Source: Panorpa germanica (taxonomy: Eukaryota > Arthropoda > Insecta > Mecoptera > Panorpidae). From it: DNA of 64,000 nucleotides. Of the stretch, positions 1 to 10,773 are shown one piece after another. The translations under genes and the position numbers were made by a program. Location of the stretch: the NCBI GenBank assembly GCA_963678705.1, contig OY783204.1:20470759-20534758 (forward strand). Direction: 5' to 3'. Positions within the stretch are counted from its first letter, which is position 1. Each line of letters starts with the position of its first letter. The notes beneath the pieces were generated by a model, which worked only from the letters and a program-made list of their open reading frames with translations, was not told where the DNA came from and did not search any database.

Positions 1-143
1 GACCAGGCATTATATACCCCTAATAAGTGTTTGATTATGTTTTGTATATTAATCGATTAAGTAAAACGATCTAGAAAAATATACGTCTGTACCCGAAGCC
101 AAAAACATAGCCTCAACGAATCCAAAGAGCTAAATATATTTTC

Positions 144-1290
144 GGTAATTATTCAATATAGCTACACCTTTTGTTTTGAATCTTATAAAAAAACTACTGA
201 ATTTTCGTATATTTTCTGGCACTTTTAATATAGTAAAAACATGTACAAATCCTATTATACCATTTTTTATTAAAAAATAGACAATATTTATCCTTAAGGG
301 GTCTTCTCACTTTGCAAATTTAAAAAAATCGATTTTTTTTTTTTGTAATTTTGAAAGTACATATCATCAAAAATGTTATATCAAAATTTCATAAAGATCG
401 GACAAGTCTAACTACATTTTTGGGCGACCGTTAGGTGACTACCTCAGAGCACCCGGCTTTAAAGGAGCAAACTTTAAACGCTTTTATCTGAAAACAAGGT
501 TTTTCAGTGCCTTGTTGATGAAATTTCGGAAACTATCCGGCCGATTGTCATGAAATTTAAATGACATATTCTTCATAGTTATGGCTATAGCGCATATCAT
601 CAGATTTTTAAAATTTTGATTTGAAGTATTTTTTTTTTACAAAAAACTGCAAAAAAAACGCCTTTTTTTTAGTACTTTTTCAAAAAACGTGCGCCATTTT
701 GTTATTTTCGCGAATATCAAAAATCTGATGATATGCGCTATAGCCACTGATATACTGAATCTAAAACTGTTTTATTCTTTTGTTTTAAATGACCTGTCTC
801 GGAGATACCATCAACATAAGCCACGAACATTACATTTCTACACGAGTTTTTCGATGCTACTTTTTTGTTATAATAATTGTTCAAAAAAATTAAAAAAAAA
901 AATTTTCTTGTACTTGAAAGATGTGTTTATTACATAGGATCCATTTTATCCCATAATTTTGTGCAAAAAGGCTCGAAAAAAAATTGCGAAAATAGCCTAT
1001 TTTCGAGGTGCCTAAAGTGAGAAGACCCCTTAAAGTTGGCCAATAAATGTGAAATATGACGCCATTTTCATTTATATATGAAACATTGTCATATTATTTC
1101 TAACCTCAAATTTGAAATTTTAACTTTAACCATTAATGTTGTCTATTTCTAAATAAAAAATGGTATAATGTATATTACGTAAGATTTGTACATGTTTTTA
1201 GTATACAACAAACGTCATAAAACATACAAAAATGCAGTAGCTTTTTTATAAGATTCAAATCAAAAGGTGTAGCTATATCGAATAATTACC
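144..1290. mobile_element. Fold-back element, interrupted by a second element
   Basis: The arms at about 144-290 and 1139-1290 are inverted copies of each other. Both outer ends read GGTAATTATTC, then a shared stretch containing GCTACACCTTTTG. Further in, both arms carry ACATGTACAAATC and ATACCATTTTTTATT with small indels. This is a long-terminal-inverted-repeat, MITE-like element of about 400 bp whose centre was split by the TTAA-flanked insertion at 298-1029. No transposase is visible, and I could not define a target-site duplication for the outer element. Confidence 0.75.
298..1029. mobile_element. TTAA-flanked TIR element (non-autonomous)
   Basis: The termini are inverted repeats: the left end reads GGGGTCTTCTCACTTT and the right end is its reverse complement. 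Each side is flanked by TTAA (294-297 and 1030-1033), the duplication left by piggyBac-type transposases. A second inverted pair lies inside (GGCTATAGCGCATATCATC at about 582-600 and its complement at about 728-746), so the interior can also fold. No transposase ORF is present; the 82-codon frame at 689-937 is AT-rich and not protein-like. The element sits inside the fold-back element at 144-1290. Confidence 0.8.
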
Positions 1291-3022
1291 ATATTTTCTT
1301 GTATTGGTTATAGTCTTAAGACCCGATTGCGTGATTACTATTGCCGGGTTGCCTATCAAAATAAGGCCGCAAGTACTTTTAATTCAAATTTATCAGCTGG
1401 CACCTTCATTGAATATCTTATTTACACATGTACTGGCATGTATTACGATTTTATTATCGTCTCGTTTTTCATTTGCCCTTCCCCTTGAGAATATTTACCC
1501 CGATTCTCCGACGTATATTGTACACAAAAATTGAATAATACGAGGTAATCAATAGATTTGTGTAATCAACAATTTTATATATTTACTCGTACTGATTATT
1601 TCTTAGCCTTGACAAATCTTTGTATATAATGTACATGTCTGCATTTAAATTGATTTGTTAACAAAAATATCGAGCAATAGGTTATCTACAATTTGATAAA
1701 AGAATATTAACATCTTACAATTTATAAATATTTATTAATATCAATAATAAAATTAAAACAGCGATTTATATTATGAAATTAATAATAATCAAAAAAAGAA
1801 TCTTTAAATTAATATATTTGTTCTGTATTAATTTTAAAATTACCTATTAAAATTATTATTGTTTTTGATATTGAACTTACTGTCGAGATTTTATGACAAC
1901 GAAGTTTTATGTTTGTATTATTTATTACACCTCTGTCTAAAAAATTAATGAATATATTTGGCATATAATTAATTAAGTCAGATGTTCCTGAATTTTTGGT
2001 AGAAACGAAGTGCATTGAGATTCTGTCTGAGAAACTGTCATTTTTTGCTCATAATTATTTGCTCATTATTTGTTCTTCGTGTGATCAATTTGTACGGTGT
2101 GATTATAAATTACAATTTAAACTTCAATTAAATCCAGTGTTTATTTGCTTTAAGTTATCGGGGACTGTAATTTTAGAGCTTTTGAACAAAACAAACTACA
2201 AACTGAAACTAAACAACAGACTATTTGCTTACAAGCTTTGCGGAGAAGCTTATTCTCAGTTTATACCCGGTACAAATGTTATAACAGGTTTATTTGTAAA
2301 GCGGTTAGAGTTTAGTTTTCATTTTTTATAAAGTTAGTGTGCATTCGTTCTATATCAATAATATACTTTATGTAATATAAATTATTATATTAATTTTACA
2401 CAAGCTGAAAAAAATAGTAGTAATAGTAGTCAGTAGGTGGGAATAGCCCTTTATATTATCCACTACTCGTACATTTGGGCTCTGCCTACGTAGGCTGGTA
2501 TATATATTACGTCATATACAATAAAATATGTGACATTATCTTTATAGCGGTCAGACATTAATTAGGATTGTATTACAAAATAAATTATTTCTCATATCAT
2601 TATTATTTAATGAAATTTGTACATTGAATTCGGAAATGAAATCTTGCAACTGTAATACGTCCTTATTAATAAATTGGTGAATAAATTGATGACATTATAG
2701 CATAAGTAGATGTCGTTACGCATATTAATATCACTGTCTGCCTTTATTTATCCCCAGAGGTTCTTAATATGTAATAGTTATGCGAACAAACCTTTTAAGC
2801 ATAAGAGATACAACGATTGTTTTAGCAAAAATAATAAAATAGAAGCCGCGTTCGCAGTTAAGAAAAATGTTGTCTTGAAATTTCTATTGCAGGATAGTTG
2901 TTTTTATGTCCTGTTGGAAAGATCCTCTAATTTTTATATGTATTGATCATTTTTCAAATCCCGAGTCAGCGATGTTTCTTCTTGAATTCGCTCAATTTAA
3001 ATGTCAAAACTGTGGCAATGTT

Positions 3023-3130
3023 ACACTGAGATTATGCTGGAGACTGAGTAGGTACTTCACCTTTTTCTTCGAGATAACATTCAAAACCGTAATTTCTTTA
3101 GATGTTCCGACTTAGGATTCAAACATTTTT
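3023..3130 (+). repeat. Dispersed repeat fragment (family of 19038-19414)
   Basis: This stretch matches 4300-4390 and 19170-19260 by eye. Shared words include CATTCAAAAC, TTTAGATGTTCCG and ACTTAG. It is one of at least three partial copies of a TIR element whose most complete example is 19038-19414. Confidence 0.65.
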
Positions 3131-4061
3131 GTTTTTGATATACGTCTGCAAGTCCGCACTACTTGTATCAAACGTATTAGCTTTTTTGAATATTGGTTAT
3201 TTTTCGAATAAACCTCGTTCGACTATGTCAATTAAACTAAATCATATCGCATCGTTACTGTTGCTGAATACACCTCCCCTCCCGCTTTTCTTCTCCTCCA
3301 CGTTTTATTTAATAAAACCTTTACGATGAGAAAGAAGGTACAACCTAATCATTTGATCCTGCACTATTTGAGTATCTTTTCCACTAATACAGCTGATATT
3401 GTATACTACTATTCATCAGACGTAACATTGCACCACTTCTCTAAAAATTGAGATGGAATATTGCTTTAGATATTAGTAAGAGAAGGACAAAAAGATCTCA
3501 CATGCAATAATACAGTACCAACATTTTAATAAACACATTAACTATTTGTAATAAATCATCGTCTTCCGTTTAGTGTCCCTTAATAATATTCTGTTGTTTA
3601 TATTAACATAGTGTTGCTATAATACTACGATTGTCTCCTGTATATGTATACGTATACATATACATCGCTTCAAACTTACAACTACGTTATGTTTTTGTTT
3701 CCCATGTTGGTGGTGTCCCTTAGTACGTACGGCAGAGTATCGGTTGTATCGTTTTAACTCTTCGCGTATTCTCATCTACTGCTGCTTTCGTATGAGGGCA
3801 TTGAACCCACGTGACCTGGCCCACCACAACCCTATAGGACTGCTCCCCCTTCCCACTATTTTTACCCCCTTCTTACTGCCTAATGTCTCCCATTGTACGA
3901 ATAGGCTGTTAACATTTTCAGTAATATATTTTATATTGATATAAATTCTATATTATTTTACTTTGTCAGTTAAATTGTAATTGTTTTGACCTGGGTTTAG
4001 TCTAAGTAAATGGTTCTTTGTTTTTAAGAAGCGATTATTTTTTTAGACTCTTGGAAACTTC

Positions 4062-4438
4062 TTCAACTAAACATGCGACATTCAACATTTGTTGTAAGAA
4101 GTTGTACAACACGTTCAACTTAATACGTCGGAACCTTTCATATTTCGAACGAAATAGAAAAAAAATATTTACAAAAAAAGTTCAAAAGTTGTCAAACACA
4201 AGTTTAACAAGGGATCAGATCTATTTCATTTCTCTTTTTAAACACCATTCTTAATTATTTTTATTTATTTACTAAACACAACTAAAAAAACGTCAACGTA
4301 CACTGAGATTATACTCGATTCTTTCGAGATCACATTCAAAACCGTAATTTCTTTAGATGTTCCGTCTTAGGATTGAAACATTTTTGTTTCATAAAAATAC
4401 TACCTACAATTTTTTTAAATAGCATAAGGGTTTTATTA
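4062..4438 (+). repeat. Dispersed repeat copy (family of 19038-19414)
   Basis: The copy contains, in order, AAACATGCGACATTCAACAT, TTAATACGTCGGAA, CATATTTCGAACGAA, CATTCAAAACCGTAATTTC and TAGCATAAG. The same order occurs at 19038-19280. The left terminal bases have been lost. No coding potential is visible. Confidence 0.7.
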
Positions 4439-4623
4439 GGGTTAGAAATAATAATTAAGAAAAACAACTTTATATTCAAGATGGTCGAATAACGTTACAT
4501 TGAATCCTTCTATTAATACATATGTTGAGCATGGTTTAAATTTATTATTTATTTCACCGACACAATTTTGAAACATCTTCAATAACACGAGAATATGTTT
4601 TATATATGTATACCTCATATTTT

Positions 4624-5704
4624 CAAGATGGCGGTCCTGAATAACAGAGTTTCTGTGTTTATAATCTACAACTATGGTATTATAAAATCTTGAAGTTTGT
4701 TATTTATTTACATTTCTAATTTGCATATGAGTGTATATCACGACAATGGATTTGCATTTCCTATAGGCTACGGCAATTGTATCCTGCATCGACCACGGGG
4801 CATCTGACATTAAACATTTACTCGTACTCAGTGTACTCAATGCTCATTGCTCAATTAAATACCGCTATCCGGAATAATAAAAGAAGGCCATAGTTTTCCA
4901 TGCGTAAAACATATTATTACTATCATTTTGCCTAGGGCTTACATTAGCTTTGAATAATTTCATTCTGTTTGTACTAATTTAACCTTAAAAAATATATGTA
5001 ACAAAATTTGTTCAATGTACATTCCAAATATGAGCTGGTTTCACTCATTTTACTAGTTTCATAGATCAGGATTTATACTGAATGCGGTAAAATGTTGGTA
5101 AATAAAGTTTTCTGATTAATTTGTTTAAGCTGATTCCAAATATTTTGTTTGCCAGCCTTACTTTTGATAATTTTGGCTTCCATCTTGAAGAAAATGGCGC
5201 CAAAAATGTTTTTTGGAGGACGTAGTGGGTACGGCATTGATGCTTGACGATTGCTGTGGTTTTATCTCCGGAGCAGACTTATATTTTCTAGGTTTGGTTG
5301 TTATCAAGTTAAATTGATTATGTACATACCATATCATATGCAATCATATATTTATTTTAGGCAGTAATGTTGTTTATTTTGACACATCGTTGCATTTCAA
5401 TACGCGCGTATTTTCGAAAATCGAATTCATTTCTTTCGTTTTTTTCCAGTTGATTGTCGTCTGTGTTTGTGTGTTTGTTTATTTACTTTCCTATTGATTT
5501 CATATTCAGACTGATCTAGAGAGAAACGTGAATTTGCTAGTATCATATATTATTTTAAAAGATTTTTAACGTTCTGCAAATTTTATTTAAATATTTTTTT
5601 AATAAATAAATAAATACTTAGTTAGTATTTTTATCTTAGAATCCACTGGTAAGATGATATTACAATTAAAACTGTTTTTAACCGCCATTTTTTCAAGATG
5701 GCGG
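4624..5704. promoter_or_regulatory. Cluster of GATGGCGG (Pho/YY1-type) motifs
   Basis: CAAGATGGCGG occurs at 4624-4634. An inverted pair, CCGCCAT facing CAAGATGGCGG, occupies 5682-5704. A related ATCTTGAAGAAAATGGCGCC lies at about 5183-5202, and AAGATGGCGAC near 8585. The core GCCAT within GCCGCCATCTTG is the known binding site of YY1 and its insect homologue Pho, a recruiter of Polycomb complexes. GC-rich words are rare in this AT-rich background, so the clustering may be meaningful. A regulatory role is only inferred. Confidence 0.25.
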
Positions 5705-5800
5705 CTGGTAAACAAAGTATTTAGATTCAGCATACCCAAATTTGTCATTAAGACTTATTTACAAAGTGATTTAGAGGCGTATTACAGAATAATTGTGCTT

Positions 5801-6072
5801 AGGGGTCATCTTTAAATTACGTCACACAAATGACATGCCACATTGCTAACATAACTAACACCCTCCCTCCCCCTCTTCTCCCTTTGTGACGTTACACATT
5901 TACGTCACATTTGCAAAATAATAATTTCTTTTACTTTTAAGTATAATAATAATATTATTTTTTTTAAAGTCTAATTAAATGTAACATCACAAATCTAATG
6001 ACTCCTATCTTGTCACACTTTGAAGACTCACTCCCCCCTGGTTTGCGTGTGACGTAATTAATGGATAACCTC
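5801..6072 (+). repeat. Palindromic element ending in ACGTCACAC/GTGTGACGT
   Basis: The left end reads AAATTACGTCACACAAATG and the right end GCGTGTGACGTAATTAATGG, which are inverted copies. The interior has C-rich tracts (CCCTCCCTCCCCC) and further TGTGACGTTACAC and GTCACA words. Related copies are at 38300-38511 (same orientation) and 42901-43130 (opposite). No protein is encoded; it behaves as a small dispersed non-autonomous element. Confidence 0.75.
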
Positions 6073-7544
6073 TTAGATATAAGTTTACCATATTCAGCAC
6101 CATAATTAGAGCGCTCACAACTTGTTGTTGTTGAAGCTACTATACTACATATATGTTATAAATAATATTACGTATATTCTTTCATTGTCATATGTTTAAA
6201 ACACTCTTGGCCGTTATATGAGTTTGTATGAAATCAACATTCTAATTTGGGCGTCACGACAAGAACACAAGCACAAGTTCTTGAAAACAACATAACTCAT
6301 CTGTTTCATTAGGAAACAAGAAGGAGTTGAAGAGGTTCACAAGTTCTTGACTGAGTCCTTCTTCTTATTCCATAGGTCGGTAGCTCGTAGCTCTGTTATT
6401 GACAAAAACATTTTCTGCTGTACTTCGCGATATTGAAGTGTCGTTGACTTATGCTTCTAGAGCGGGGTTTTATAGTATACGGCTAAATATAAGACTGACT
6501 GCTAACTTCATTATTGAATCATTGTGCTTACATGACGTCGTCGGCGTGTGGACGGTGGTACATGGTAGATGGTAGTGTTACAGACTTTTCCTTTGAACGT
6601 AATGAAAAACAAGCGGAAGAGTATTTTGAGTGTTGAAGTTCTTTTATTGATATGGTTGTTTTCGACAGCGAATTTATATTTCAAAGGGATTACTTGTCTT
6701 TGAATGACAAATATGTATTATGAAGATTGCTTTCTGTGTTTCTCAAAATATAAACGCTTATTTAGTTAAATTCGATGTTGCTGTCAAAATGGAACATAAG
6801 ATGAATGGTGCATTTTTTTTTTTAATTTAATTTATTTAACTATTTGCGATGCGCTGAGTCTTTAAAGATAAGATCGTATAGGTCTTTTCGTTCAGTAGGT
6901 TTTAGAATTCAGGCTGGTAAAGAAAAGCAATTCTGTACCTACATATGCAGCTACATGAACATTTTTAATTAATTGTTTTATTTGTTAATTTATTTTATAT
7001 TTAGTTTTATTTGTTAATTTAATATTGTTCCATTATTGTTTCTTTTATTGTATGCTGTTTAAGCCAACGCTACTCATTTTTTGTATTATTGACGTCATTC
7101 AAAAATTTAAGCATTCAACTGCTTCCGAGCCACTAACAGCAGACATAGTAACAGATTAGGCTATAATAATTAAATAGTAAAATAATTAATTCAAAACTAG
7201 TGCTTTATTCGTATCTGTTGAGACTTACAGTCAGATCAATACCACATTCTATGCAAGTGATTTCTGGGTTCTTATCCACTGATTGAAGAATTTTCCACAG
7301 GCTATATAGTAAAATCTGTCCAAGTTTTCGCTTATATCTCTGTGGCACGAAATAGTTTTTAGTACATCTTCTATCGTTTGCGCTGGATTTTCAAAATTTG
7401 TCACTTACATCTCTTCTGAAAATGAAGCTTCTAGATGCCTTATATGCACTCTACCGCTGCCTACTTAATTATAATTATGAATTATGAATATATAATCAAT
7501 TTAACTTGATAAGATAAGAAATATATCCAGAAAATATAACTTTG

Positions 7545-7613
7545 CTCCGGGGATCGAACCTGAAGACAATAGTCAAGCATCAAAGCTCTCGCCTACTGTG
7601 TCGTCTGCCTATA
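7545..7613 (-). repeat. tRNA-derived SINE head
   Basis: Read on the minus strand, this has an A-box-like ACACAGTAGGCGAGAGC followed about 30 bases later by a perfect pol III B box, GGTTCGATCCC (plus-strand 7550-7560). There is no acceptor stem or anticodon arm that would make it a functional tRNA. A diverged copy with the same intervening words (GATGCTTGA, TCTTC) lies at 46097-46166, which supports a dispersed SINE. I could not fix its 3' end. Confidence 0.6.
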
Positions 7614-7817
7614 GCAATTTTAAAAAGTAATGTTTTGAATATGGTAGCCTCCTAGAATCCAAGTATATTTTTTTGTCATTAAATTCCAACTAAACACAAT
7701 TATGTATATTTAAGTTTTATCTAACTTATCCATTACGTAAACAGTTTTACCTAATATACAGCTTTTTTTTTTTACCTATTTTACCACTTTTTTAAAAATA
7801 GTTCTACTCTTTTCATA

Positions 7818-7922
7818 TGACTAGATACAATTAATTTTGCGTGGGAGCAAGCATAGAGTTCATTTCAGATAGCCAGCTAGAAAATTGTGACTAAATACAA
7901 TTGATCTCGCGTGAGAGTTATA
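7818..7922. repeat. GACTAGATACAATT repeat pair
   Basis: GACTAGATACAATTAATTTT lies near 7820 and GACTAAATACAATTGATCTC near 7890, each followed by GCGTG and GAG. An inverted copy is at 25635-25670 (CCCACGCAAAATCAATTGTA then TCTAGTC) and a short one at about 30030. These look like termini of one small transposon family. No internal gene is visible. Confidence 0.45.
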
Positions 7923-10655
7923 AAAAAGAAAAAGAAATAGGCCCGCATATTTTGTAACGCCCGTATTAACTTCGGTCATTGATTATAGCACTGTCTGAAC
8001 ATCCTATATATAATATATGCCATCCTATGTATAATAATATTGTAAACCCGATACCGTAAATATTATAAATAATAATGGAAAAATCAACATTTCGTTCATA
8101 AACAATGAATATTTTGATATTATTCACTATTTAGTTAATCCAGTATTCATTGATAAATATTATTTGTGATTTGTATATTATTTATAAAAAAATAATTATT
8201 CGAATAAACTTGTAAAAAGTTTTAATAATATTTCAACAGCCCTCGTGTTACTGAAATAAAACTTTTATTATAATTTCATTCATTAAAAAGCAAGCGATCA
8301 GAAAGATTGCATTATTATTTTGTATATAGAGCTTAGTATTTGATCCATTTTATTATGTAGATTTAGTTCAATGAACTCCGTACATCGCGTTTTCTTTACA
8401 CCACCGCCATCTACAAACAAAATTATCAAACTTAAAGAACTCGTGCCAAAAAATACATTGTATTTATATCTATTTATAGTTTTTTCTGATCACTCTTTAC
8501 TATAAAATACTGAACGGTTGCTTCCTTATCCTATAGCTATAGCTATAGCTGTGTTGTTGATTTTGAGGTTAAAAATAAATTAAAGATGGCGACACTTCTA
8601 TTAGTTACTCGACTGACTTATTTTTTGACATTACAATATTAGTTGCGATGGAATTACGAAAATTAAATAGATTACTTATTTTCTACATATTTACATATAA
8701 TTACATTTGCTTCTGTCATCTTTAATTTGATAATTAATTAAATTATATTTAATTGAAAATTAGTAATATGAGTATAAGTTTTAAACCTGCAACAAATTAT
8801 TTCTCAAAATTATTTTCATCGTCCGATAATCAAAGAAATATTTAATCTATGCCACGACAGCTGCACATTAAGGTTAAATTATTTCTCGTTAGTAAATTGC
8901 AGGTCGTGCACTTGGGCTGTGTACGTACTCGAATGTACTTGTTTATTAGTATCAAAAACATGAAATTATAGACCAGCCGAAGTATCGGTTTAGTATAATC
9001 AACTTAAAATATGCATTTAAATAGTAAATATAAAATTTAACCTGTTACTCATTCTGAGATATATCTCTGTTCATTATCTTTATAAATAGTATTTTTGAAG
9101 TAATCTTAGTAGGTTCTAAAAGTAGAAACGGTAGCGAACTTTTTGAAAATGTTTTAATACTTAATTTATTAATAACCTGTCTGATTTATTATAAACCTTG
9201 ATTAAAACTTTTGTATCTCAGCTTTCATTTTTCTTCAAGCTATAGATATATGAATTTTATTAATAATCAATATTATACCTTTCACACTATCTTTGGAACT
9301 ATATAGTTTTATTTGAAATATATTTTTAAAGAATACTAAACTATGGTGAAGTTTGAATTTCGACTACTTCGAATACTATGGACCGAGTGCTGTATTCCTT
9401 AGAAGATATACATGGAGAGTGAATAGCCTATGTTTCCTATAGATTAAGGTATAAGAAAGGTATATGTTTCTATTTGTTTTCTAGATAGATATAATAAATA
9501 TTAATATTCTATTAAGATATAATAAATAAAATATATGTAAAGAAATTATAGTTCTTTAGTTGGTACAAAGCTCATCTGTCGGTAAAACAGTGACCGTTCA
9601 GTGAAAACATATACTCATAACGCCATAGATTTGTATCAGATGCAGAATCGCCCAAATATTTTACTGTTATTATTTCTCTTTAACTGGCCAAGTTTATAAG
9701 ATATAAAAATACACAATAATTTTATTACAATTATTGCAAGATATAGCGTAGCTGTTGCCATCGAGATAATATAATAATAAAAAAGAAATCGTTGTGCCAT
9801 TTTATTTTTCAAATATGCTTTATATGATAACTCTTTTTGTCAATTAAACAAATTATACGGTAAGAATAAAAGTAATACAATAAATATAATTATGATAATG
9901 TTTCTGTTCTAATACTCCTTCATCTGTATAACGTAACTTATCTAATGAAGTATTGCATATTGTGTTTTAACTGCATATTGTACTCGTATAACTATACACA
10001 TAAATGTTTTTAAGTAGCAGATAAAATTCAGTATCCTAAAAATAGAAAATTGTGTAACGTTCATAAAATTTCAATGTAAACTATTTTCATAAATATTTAC
10101 TGGACTATTTACACTGGGCACGGTCGTTGATATTCCCTCAACGAATAAATTGTTTTCGCTTGATGGAAAACTCTGATGCAAATTAAAATTCTCGGAATTC
10201 GCAACTAATTTCAAGGAATTTCATTTTTGTGTGACATATTTATAATAATATTTCATTTTAAAATTTGTACGTCTTAAACTGATTAAATGTATTAGTTATT
10301 ATTAAGATAGTGTTTTTGTTTATAAAGTAAGATTCAGTATTAGCATTGTGGCCTTCAAAGTTTTCATGTGTATTGCACGTGGATTTTATTATGAGTTTTT
10401 ATTGCCTGTTGTATAAATATTTATGTTATTTTTTAATTTTTTATTCTATCTTTACATTTCAGTATCCTTCTAACACTCCCCACTCTGTAAATCAGTGGAT
10501 GGTAAACTGAGGCCTTCGTGCCAATTGATTTTATTTAATAATTACAGATGCTTTTCAAAAAAATCGAAACCGATGAGGAAGAATTTTGTTTAATTTTTGC
10601 TCTTACGCCAAATGGGCTTCTAAACGTAGAAATAATTGCATTATCACTTGTAAAA

Positions 10656-10773
10656 GGATGTCCCAATAATAACACCGAATTTGGTATCGTTTTATATAGA
10701 ACACTTTATAGATATACAGGCTGTTTGTTTTATATAAGCCGATACTAAATTTGGCGTTAAATTTGGGACACCC
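10656..10773. mobile_element. 118-bp fold-back MITE
   Basis: The left half GGATGTCCCAATAATAAC...GAATTTGGTATCG pairs with the right half CGATACTAAATTTGGCG...TTTGGGACACCC, so nearly the whole element forms a hairpin. A related hairpin with the same inner word (TTTGGTATC and GATACTAAA) is at 59016-59144, and the outer ends of both resemble GGGTGTTTCAATAA. No coding capacity. Confidence 0.75.

Larger units (their letters stand above)
1291..10655. other. Non-coding AT-rich stretch with scattered repeats
   Basis: I see no supportable gene here. The short ORFs (60-110 codons) are rich in F, I, N, K and Y, have no conserved motif, and have no splice context I can defend. The stretch contains repeat-family fragments at 3023-3130 and 4062-4438, a palindromic element at 5801-6072, a tRNA-like SINE end at 7545-7613, and GATGGCGG motifs between 4624 and 5704. 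A TAGCTA microsatellite lies near 8532-8550. It could be intergenic DNA or an upstream intron of bun. Confidence 0.5.

Noticed and set aside
7545..7613. Functional tRNA gene
   Set aside because: The B box is perfect, but the acceptor stem and anticodon arm cannot be formed, so it was kept as a SINE head.
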